The translations under genes were made by a program, and so were the position numbers. The notes beneath the pieces were generated by a model, which had not been told where the DNA came from, did no database searches, and worked only from the letters and a program-made list of their open reading frames with translations. Positions 11,108 through 18,376 of a stretch of 30,402 bases of DNA are shown here, piece by piece. The stretch covers positions 301,522 to 331,923 of the forward strand of contig JANPYM010000015.1 of assembly GCA_025890175.1 (NCBI GenBank), given 5' to 3'. Source of the stretch: Ciborinia camelliae (lineage: Eukaryota > Ascomycota > Leotiomycetes > Helotiales > Sclerotiniaceae). Within the stretch, counting starts at the first letter, position 1, and every line of letters begins with the position of its first letter.

Positions 11108-11110
11108 TAG
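11108..11110 (+). other. premature TAG stop within NBD1 of the Ste6-like gene
   Basis: The third exon frame reads from 10,955 through Walker A to YEPQ, then TAG, then GSILVDGENIHDL, with no shift. The frame stays open on both sides, so this is a single nonsense change. A CAG (Gln) ancestor fits the family position just after YEP, and CAG to TAG is a CpA-to-TpA change. A product ending here would keep TMD1 and Walker A but lack the signature and Walker B motifs. Confidence 0.8.
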
Positions 11111-11692
11111 GGTAGTATCTTAGTAGACGGTGAAAACATACATGATCTCAATACTGATTGGCTGAGGCACAACATCACGCTGGTACTACAGCAGAGTGTC
11201 GTTTTTAATGAGACGGTCAGGAAGAACATAGAATTTGGCAAGGAAGGATCAGCCAATGAAGCCGACATCATGAACGCATGTTCCGCAGCCAGTTTGGAGC
11301 AAGTAATTGCCGATCTTCCCGATGGTCTCGATACTGTGATTGGTTCAAAGGAGAGGCAATTGAGTGGTGGGCAAAAGCAGCGCGTCGCATTGGCTAGAGC
11401 TAGGTTACGGGATGCGCCAATTTTAATTCTTGACGAAGGGACGAGTGCTCTCGATCTTACTAATAGACTTAAGGTCATGGACAACATTCGGGAATGGCGG
11501 AAAGGGAAAACGACAATCATTGTGACGCAAGACATCTCACAGATTTTGGATGATGACTATGTCTACGTTATGGAACACAGTAGGGTTGTTCAGGAAGGAT
11601 ATCGGAGAAAGCTCTCTGCGAAGGCCAATGGTACTTTCGCAACCTTTTCACCGCTCCCAGAAGCACCTGTTGAGCAACCAATAGATTTGGCC

Positions 11693-12104
11693 TGGTCCAC
11701 CCCGTTCATCAATTCGGCCTATTAGTTAATGGGACCACTCCATTGGCTAATGGGAACCCCTTACCCGAACGGGGCGCCCGATTAACCAATAGGCTCTACT
11801 ATGATATAAATTTTGCTTTTTCTACTACATCTCGCTTATTACCCCTCGCTCTCTTCAATTGATCAATATAAAAATATTTTATTAATTAATAAAATGCTTA
11901 TTAATTAATCGGATGCCTATTAATTAATAAAATATTCGAACAATTAATTGAAAAAAAATAAAGAATAATAGAGCAAAAATCGATTTTTAAATAATACGTA
12001 AAGTCTATTAATTAATTGGGCGTCCGGTTCGAGTAAGGGGTTCCCATTGACCAATGGGGTGGTCCGATTAGCTAATGGGCCGGATTGATGAACGGGGTGG
12101 ACCA
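11693..12104. mobile_element. foldback MITE of about 412 bp inserted in the Ste6-like gene
   Basis: The ends are long imperfect inverted repeats. The left arm begins TGGTCCACCCCGTTCATCAA and the right arm ends with its complement, GATGAACGGGGTGGACCA. Homology between the arms continues for more than 90 bp (GGGAACCCCTTAC near 11,752 pairs with GTAAGGGGTTCCC near 12,036). Weaker pairing extends through the A+T-rich middle, so the whole element is close to a single hairpin with its axis near 11,898. It carries no transposase. It is flanked by GGCC on both sides (11,689-11,692 and 12,105-12,108), consistent with a 4-bp target duplication. Taking out 416 bp leaves the host frame continuous as PIDLA then DMRRNSDPG. 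The element's CCAAT/ATTGG-like motifs and its ATG at 12,088 could affect expression. The superfamily is not recognised. Confidence 0.85.
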
Positions 12105-14439
12105 GGCCGACATGAGGAGGAACTCAGATCCTGGAACGCCAATATCTGGGAGTTTTGGAGATTTTGTCCAAGAATTAACACCTCGTTTTTCTACCATATC
12201 TACACTCTATAGTCCAAATGCGGCAAATCGTCGCTCTTTGGATATGTCAAATAAGCGATTGTCTCTTGGATATGCTTCAATATCCTATGCTAATGACTTG
12301 CAATCAAACGATCTTTGGACATCGAGAGTTGCCAGCCCAGATTCAAGGTTTGACGACTTCCAGAGGCCTACCTCACGATTTCATAGGTTCCAAGCCTTGG
12401 ATACTAGGCCGCCTACCAGATATTCCACGCCGCCACCAACATACCAAGAGGCAAGATTTGAGTCTATCTCAGAAAATTCCACGAATGAGCAGAACTTCAA
12501 CAGCCAATCTTCAATTCAACGACCTATGAGCTTGACATCAGTCAAGACGAACCGGGACTCTAACTTACCCCAACTGGATTCTCTTTTAGAATATTCTGAT
12601 CACTCCGCTGAAAACGCAGACGAGTCCAAACCAAAAGATGAAACAAAGCATATCAAACCAAGTTCCTTAACCAAGATTCTGAAAACTGTTTGGCCAACAT
12701 TGGATAAAAGAGAGCGTACGATTCTTTCAAGTGGATTTTTTGCTGCGTTCATCGTAGCAATTGCAACACCAGCATTCTCTATAATATTCGCCAAACTTCT
12801 CGACACATTTTATCAAATAGAGAATAGAAGTTCTAACGCCATGAAATGGTCACTCGCTTTGCTTGGAGTTGCGATAATCAATGCTACGGCATGCTTTTGC
12901 TCACATTACGCTCTGGAACATGCTGGACAAGCCTGGGTGAGTGCTTTACGTGTAGAAGCACTAAAGAGAATTCTCAGTCAGCCAAAGTCCTGGTTCGAAG
13001 AGTCTAGGAATTCCCCTGGTCGACTGAACGAAATCTTGGATAGGAATTCCGAGGAAATGCGCAATCTTGTTGGTCGCTTTGCTGGCATCGTGTTTACAGC
13101 CTTTTGGATGTTGTTAATATCAGTTATATGGGCATTCGTGAATACATGGAAACTAACACTCGTTTCGATGGCATGTGGACCTGTTATATACGCTGTCACC
13201 AAAGTTTTCAACCGTGTGAGCGGGAAATGGGAAAACAAGTGCAACTACGCATCCGAAATAACCACCAGCATATTCTCGGAAACTTTCTCCAACATCAAAG
13301 TTGTACGGGCCTTTACTCTGGAAACATACTTCCAAATCAAGCATACCAAAGCTACTGAAGAACTGTATAAAGTTGGACATATGCGAGCAAATTACTCGGG
13401 AATGCTTTGGGGACTGACAGATGCTTCCACCTTCTTCACCACTGCCCTTGTTTTCTACTACGCCACTGTCCTCATCACCAACAATGAGATTAGTGTCGCC
13501 AAGGCACTGCAAGCAGTCAATCTTCTGATTTTCGGGATTTCCAACAGCACCAATTTGTTGGCCATGGTACCCCAAATTAATTCTTCTCGAGTTACCGCTA
13601 CGCATATACTTGAACTCGCCAATCTCGATTCATCTTCCTCCCACGAAAATAAGGGAACTGAACGACTCTCTTCCGTTTACCCAGTCAAATTCAACCGCCT
13701 CTCATTTACGTACCCCGCTCGTCCCGAAACACGAACCCTTTCATCTATCTCTCTTTCTATCGGCCCCAATTCAACAACCGCACTAGTCGGAGCCTCCGGA
13801 TCCGGAAAATCCACAATAGCTGCTCTCCTCATCGGTCTTTATCCACCCGATACCTCAGTCCCCCCATCATTAACATTCAACGGCGTTTCCATAACCAATT
13901 GCCACATCCAGTCTCTCCGAGCTTCTATCTCCCTTGTTCCACAAACACCCATTCTATTTCCCGCTACCATCCTTCACAATATCATCTACGGGCTCCCGGA
14001 GTCTTCGTCCTGTGCTAATCTTCCGTCTGCTATTGCTGCTGCAAAAGATGCTGGAATCCACGAGTTTATCACTTCGCTTCCGCAGAGTTATAATACGACT
14101 GTTGGAGATGGCGGGCAGGAATTATCGGGAGGACAAGCACAGAGGATTGTGATAGCGAGGGCGCTGGTGCGAAAACCTAAATTGTTGATTTTGGATGAGG
14201 CTACGAGTGGATTGGATGGAGGTAGTGCTGAGGTGGTGAGAGAGACGGTGCAGAGGTTGAGGAAGAAAGAAGGTATGGCTACCCTGGTTGTTAGTCACAC
14301 TGTTGAGATGATGAAAATAGCGGGACGGGTGGTTGTTATGGAAGAGGGGAAGATAGTTGAGAGTGGTGGTTTTGAGGAGTTGAAGAATAGAGTTGGTGGG
14401 AAGTTTGGGGCGTTGATTGGAGAAGGTCCGACAATGTAG
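12088..14439 (+). CDS. open half-transporter frame (TMD2-NBD2) starting inside the MITE
   Basis: An ATG in the right arm of the MITE (12,088) opens a frame, MNGVDQADMRRN, that runs in phase into the second half of the Ste6-like gene. It is uninterrupted for 783 codons. It contains a disordered Ser/Pro/Asn-rich linker (to about residue 185), six predicted membrane segments beginning near LSSGFFAAFIVAIATPAF, and a complete NBD: Walker A GASGSGKST, Q-loop LVPQTP, signature LSGGQAQR, Walker B LLILDEATSGLD and H-loop SHT. Half-size ABC transporters work as dimers, so the frame could in principle give a product. I infer it is more likely the surviving second half of a dead gene. There is no evidence here for a promoter or transcript. 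Confidence 0.45.
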   Translation: MNGVDQADMRRNSDPGTPISGSFGDFVQELTPRFSTISTLYSPNAANRRSLDMSNKRLSLGYASISYANDLQSNDLWTSRVASPDSRFDDFQRPTSRFHRFQALDTRPPTRYSTPPPTYQEARFESISENSTNEQNFNSQSSIQRPMSLTSVKTNRDSNLPQLDSLLEYSDHSAENADESKPKDETKHIKPSSLTKILKTVWPTLDKRERTILSSGFFAAFIVAIATPAFSIIFAKLLDTFYQIENRSSNAMKWSLALLGVAIINATACFCSHYALEHAGQAWVSALRVEALKRILSQPKSWFEESRNSPGRLNEILDRNSEEMRNLVGRFAGIVFTAFWMLLISVIWAFVNTWKLTLVSMACGPVIYAVTKVFNRVSGKWENKCNYASEITTSIFSETFSNIKVVRAFTLETYFQIKHTKATEELYKVGHMRANYSGMLWGLTDASTFFTTALVFYYATVLITNNEISVAKALQAVNLLIFGISNSTNLLAMVPQINSSRVTATHILELANLDSSSSHENKGTERLSSVYPVKFNRLSFTYPARPETRTLSSISLSIGPNSTTALVGASGSGKSTIAALLIGLYPPDTSVPPSLTFNGVSITNCHIQSLRASISLVPQTPILFPATILHNIIYGLPESSSCANLPSAIAAAKDAGIHEFITSLPQSYNTTVGDGGQELSGGQAQRIVIARALVRKPKLLILDEATSGLDGGSAEVVRETVQRLRKKEGMATLVVSHTVEMMKIAGRVVVMEEGKIVESGGFEELKNRVGGKFGALIGEGPTM

Positions 14440-14610
14440 CAAGAGAATGATATTGGCGAGGGTAGTAGTAGGCCTGGTGGTGCCACTAAAGGAAGGGATT
14501 TGGGGATTAGTATTCCTGGGTATGAGAAATTGGAGATTGAGAGTGGAAGGGATACGCCTATTAGAGATGGAAGGAGGAGAGAAACTTGGTTGCGACCGAA
14601 CAATCATTGA
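14440..14610 (+). pseudogene. probable lost C-terminal tail of the Ste6-like gene
   Basis: After the TAG at 14,437-14,439 the same frame stays open for 56 codons, to the TGA at 14,608-14,610. It reads hydrophilic sequence including QENDIGEGSSRPGGATKGRD, GISIPGYEKLEIESGRDTP and RRRETWLRPNN, which has the look of a regulatory C-terminal tail. The stop could derive from CAG by a CpA-to-TpA change, like the one in NBD1. Other frames are also open here, so the call rests on amino-acid character only. Confidence 0.4.
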
Positions 14611-15023
14611 GATACCATACTAAGTCCCCTACCCCACTTTCCGGCCACCTCAAAATACATTTTTCAACGAATTATTTTTGAACTTTAATTTTTAATAATT
14701 TAATAATAATTTAATTAAATGTTTTCAAATTTTCAAATTTTATTAATTAATGAATACTAAAAAATTATATTAAAAATAATATTATTATAACATTAGAGGC
14801 AATTATAAATAAACAATTTATTAAAAAAGCTAATTTAAATTTTGGTATACCTTAAATTATATTTCAAAATCGAATTAATAAATATTTATTTTATAAAAAA
14901 AATGTCTAAATAATATAAAAGATAATCTTAATTCAAAAAAAAAACTATCGAATCATCTCGATAATATAGTTAATATTAACGTAGTTTTATAAATAGTATA
15001 TTGTAATTGTATAATCGATTGTA

Positions 15024-15112
15024 GATCGATCTGTAAGAGCTTATATGCCCGCGCAGCGGGTATATCGGCCGCACGCGGCCGCGCCCCGGTGAATCTGTCC
15101 TATAGATTTACT
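15024..15112. repeat. GC-rich hairpin cluster in A+T-rich DNA
   Basis: A compact stretch with several short perfect stems. CCCGC-gca-GCGGG lies at 15,048-15,060 and CGGCCGC-ac-GCGGCCG at 15,066-15,081. A TGAATCT...AGATTTA pairing follows at about 15,090-15,110. The surrounding DNA is nearly pure A+T. It is organised like the palindrome-rich element but is not an obvious copy. It resembles in style the GC clusters of some fungal mitochondrial genomes, though nothing else here is mitochondrial. Confidence 0.5.
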
Positions 15113-15459
15113 GGTATCGCAATAAAAACAATTAATAGATTAAATTTTAATTTAAAAAAGTTTAAATATTAATTTTATTTATTAATAAATTTATAAAATT
15201 GTTAAATATTTTTTTAATATTAAAAAAAAGGATTTTTTATTTAAAAAATAATAGATATATAGTTTTATACAAAAAAATCTTAGTATTGGTATTAAAAAAC
15301 AATTTAAAATTAATTTAATTAAAGTTTTTGGGGTTATATCTAATATTATTAAAAAATAATTCCAAAAGTTTGAAATTTTTGAAATCAAATATATTAAACT
15401 AAAAAATAAATATAATATAAATAAAACAGATATTATAAAGAATTAAAATCTTAATAAAC

Positions 15460-15598
15460 TGCTACGGTAGATTTAGAAGAGTGCCTGAGATCTCAGGCGT
15501 AGCCTGAGATATTAGGCATCTCTCCTCGCTAGATTGTATAGCCGTACGGTTATACTATCTATCTTACACATATAAAAGGCTTCGCCCTTTATAGATGT
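15460..15598 (-). repeat. palindrome-rich short element, copy B (inverted)
   Basis: The reverse complement of these 139 bp aligns to 2,678-2,797 over its whole length. By eye there are eight substitutions, seven of them C-to-T or G-to-A in this copy, plus a 19-bp segment absent from copy A. That segment forms a strong hairpin, ATCTCAGGC-tac-GCCTGAGAT, and a perfect 16-bp palindrome, GCCTGAGATCTCAGGC. The 20-bp palindrome of copy A reads GTATAACCGTACGGCTATAC here, with the outer five base pairs still complementary. Confidence 0.6.
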
Positions 15599-16521
15599 TG
15601 TATTTTAATTAAATATATAATACCTATCTCTTAATTAATTATATAATTTATTTATTTAATTAAATATATTAATTAATTAATTAAATAATTAATAAATTAT
15701 ATATTTATTTAATTATATAGGGTATAATTAAATGTACGGTATAGTAGTACGAACTATGCGAATATTATACGAACATGTGTCTAATACGATCATTCGAATC
15801 GTATAGGATTCTTTCAGAATTCGAAACGTTATATTAAGAAAAATTAATTTTTTATTCAAATTTTAATTGGAAAAAGCAATATAATAAAACATTTTTATTT
15901 TGATTTTGATTTTTGATTTTATATTATAATAATATTATTTTATATATTATATATAAATATATAATATAATTATTATTATTTTTTGATTTTCGATTTATTT
16001 ATAATAAAAAATATATATTAACCAATTAAATACCCTATATCATCAATATATATTTTTTGTATATATCTAAAATTTAAATTTGCTATAAATTATATAATCC
16101 AATATTAATATATATACATTAAACTCGAAAAATCGATTTTAATAAATCGATTTTATTGAATTTATATTATAAATTGATTAAATCGCAATTGTATATTTTA
16201 TTTTTATTAAAAATATCTTAAAAACAAATCAAAATCTATTTAATCAAATCGATTGAAATTATAATCTCTATTATCGAATATAATTTCGAAATGTATTTCA
16301 AATTAGGTTTCAAACTTAAATCTAATTATTTAATCAAAATTTCAATTCGAATTTCGATTTTATTCGATATTAAAAATAATATATTAAAAAAATCGGATTT
16401 TAAAAAAATTATATAATATATAAAAATTATATTTAATAAATTAATATGTTATTAAAATCTAATAATTATTTTAATAAATCTAATTAATTTTAATAAGTTT
16501 ATAAATCATATTAATCTTTAT

Positions 16522-17107
16522 CATCACAACTTTTTTTCCGTTGAACAATAATATAAAGTTTAAACAATACTGATAAGGGTACTAAAGTTCGACCAATCGA
16601 ACCCATATTCGAATATAATTCAGATTTTGGTTGCTTAAATCTGCCGTACCAAATATATTGTCAACAATTATTACTCGTTGTCCTCGTTATTCACGTTATT
16701 CATGTTGTCTAAAAGTGGCTTATGCTTAATTATATAATCAATCATGTGATCAAAATTTATAATACTTTGAAAATATACAAATCGATTTCAACACAATCAT
16801 ATTAATTCAAAAATAACAAAATCGCATGATTTGGTTAAAGTATATATAAGAAACTAATAATTAATAATTGATGATTAATAAAATTAATAATTTTGATGAT
16901 ATTTTTGAAATTCAAACGCACGGACCACTTTCAAATATTATATACACAAATCAAACAATTAAAACAATATAAACAATGTAATGATAGCTTAAACAAAATA
17001 TTTAGTACAGCAAACCTGAGTAACCAGATATTTGATTCGGGATTTTCAAAACAAACAAGACCTGGGTGACCAGGGTGACAGGGGCAGTTGAAAAAAAAGT
17101 TGCGATG
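16522..17107. mobile_element. non-autonomous element with short terminal inverted repeats
   Basis: The left end reads CATCACAACTTTTTTTCC. The right end, read on the minus strand from 17,107, is CATCGCAACTTTTTTTTC, with 16 of 18 positions equal. Both ends are flanked by AT. The interior is about 590 bp, better preserved than its surroundings, with no clear open frame. Another family end lies at 2,451-2,485. The second gap-side copy (from 18,377) lacks the left end because it starts inside the element. Part of the interior (TGTTGACAATAT on the minus strand from about 16,668) looks LTR-like, so a nested origin is possible. Confidence 0.45.
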
Positions 17108-18366
17108 ATATTATATATAGTATTAATATCAATTTTCTATATATATTTGAAACTTTATATATATATATATAATAAAGATTTTATTTATATATATATAATA
17201 TTAATATATTTATATATATATATATATATTTTTAATTTATAATTAATTAATTATTTATAATATTTATTTATTTTCAAGATTTTTAATTAATTTTTTGATT
17301 TATTTTATTAAATTTTAATTAAATTATAATTTAAATTTAATTTAATTATAAATATTAAATTTTAAAATCTATATCCCTGAGACTAGATTTAATTAAATAT
17401 ATAAAATTAAATTCTTAAATGTTATATCTATACAATTATATTATCTATAACAAATGGTATAATATTATATTTTATATCAAAATATTTTAACTTAATTTTA
17501 TATTAAAAAATAATTAGTTTAATATTAAAAATATATTTAAAAAATATTAAAAATATTAAAAATAATAAAAAATATTTATATTTTTTGAATTTTTTAAATT
17601 AATATTATATAAAAGTTTTTAAATTAATTATTTTTTCGAATTTATGGATTCGCAGAATCAAGTTCAATTTCAAAGTATTATGTTTTATTATTGTATTATG
17701 TAATAATAAATATTTATAAGGGAGGCCATTTTTTGAAAATGTATTATTCTTAAAGATTGTTTTTGAATAATTATAAATTATTAATTTATATCTTTTAACT
17801 AACTTATTAATCAAATTTTGATTATATTTAATAGTTTTAAAATTATATTTAATAATTTCAATTTTAATAACTTTAAATCTATATATAATTTTATAATAAT
17901 ATATAAATTAAATGAAAAAAGGTAGATATATATATTGTAATATATATTATCTAATAATATTAATTTAATAAAGATTAATTTCAAAAATGTTAATTTATAT
18001 TAATATTAAGTTAAAATCGAAATAATTGATTTATATTTATTTGTTTAACTATACTTAATCGAGTATAATTAAACTTATTTATTTATTTATTTATTTAGCT
18101 GAATAACTGTATTTAATCGAGTATAGCCAAATTTATTTATTTAAATATAAATTCGAAATTGTTAAAGATTTATAGCAAAACTTTTATTTATTATTGAATG
18201 TTTTATTTATTATATTTAAAATTGAAATTATTGGATTAATTTTTATTATAAAATATTATAAAAAAAGCTAAAACTTTTTGATAAAATGAAAGATGTTTTG
18301 TATAAATTTTTTATAATATATTAATATTAAATTTATTTCTTTTTATCAAAATTTTTTTTTTTTATT
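16571..18366 (+). repeat. 1,796-bp direct duplicate, left copy (abuts the gap)
   Basis: This stretch appears identical to 18,377-20,172 wherever I compared it, including homopolymer and dinucleotide tracts, and ends exactly at the run of N. The offset is a constant 1,806. Two real copies in a RIP-active genome would be expected to differ, so an unmerged overlap of two contigs is the simplest explanation. Confidence 0.85.
17605..17814 (-). pseudogene. possible relic of a MULE-type transposase C-terminus
   Basis: A 69-codon minus-strand frame contains NGLPYKYLLLHNTIIKHNTL followed by KLNLILRIHKFEK. This spacing is reminiscent of the C-terminal SWIM-like region of fungal Mutator-like transposases (G-L-P-C-x-H ... 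I-H-x-x-W), with Cys and His each changed to Tyr as C-to-T or G-to-A decay would do. The flanks are full of stops. The same frame recurs at 19,411-19,620 in the gap-side duplicate. The resemblance is from memory and weak. Confidence 0.25.
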
Positions 18367-18376
18367 NNNNNNNNNN
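18367..18376. other. assembly gap (10 N)
   Basis: Ten N characters sit exactly between the two apparently identical 1,796-bp copies. The round number suggests a placeholder, not a measured gap. Confidence 0.98.

Larger units (their letters stand above)
9659..14439 (+). pseudogene. STE6: Ste6-like a-type pheromone exporter (full-size ABCB transporter), broken
   Basis: Exons 9,659-10,197 and 10,247-10,907, then from 10,955, with GT-AG introns of 49 and 53... nt at 10,198-10,246 and 10,908-10,954 (the second is 47 nt). The order is TMD1-NBD1-TMD2-NBD2. Ste6-type marks include PISAIFYGNIFG, FGELQAKSVREKMF, WFDLRKDGIGSLLIRI, AIDTVKAFNGQDQEVWQYF and LPQWLVLAKGMSAG. NBD1 has Walker A GKSGSGKST (from residue 432), LSGGQKQR, Walker B ILILDEGTSALD and VTQD at the H-loop, where His is usual. 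NBD2 has GASGSGKST, LSGGQAQR, LLILDEATSGLD and VVSHT. Ste6 exports the farnesylated mating peptide at the plasma membrane. Lesions: TAG at 11,108-11,110 (codon 452, after YEPQ), a MITE at 11,693-12,104, and probably the TAG at 14,437-14,439. Reading across the first stop and without the MITE, the frame is continuous for about 1,421 codons. It could instead be another ABCB exporter, but the motifs favour Ste6. Confidence 0.82.
14655..16520. repeat. A+T-rich, gene-free block, right of the gene island (first part)
   Basis: Composition drops sharply after about 14,655. No gene is seen. Islands of higher G+C interrupt it: the hairpin cluster at about 15,024-15,112, copy B of the palindrome-rich element (15,460-15,598) and a patch at 15,728-15,832. 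The last includes the inverted repeat ATACGAT...ATCGTAT near 15,793-15,813. The rest looks like RIP-degraded repeat. Confidence 0.65.

Noticed and set aside
16659..16974. Complete LTR in the TIR element (TG...CA ends, TATA-like ATATATAAG)
   Set aside because: There is no second LTR, no primer-binding site and no coding remnant to support it; the inverted ends explain the boundaries better.
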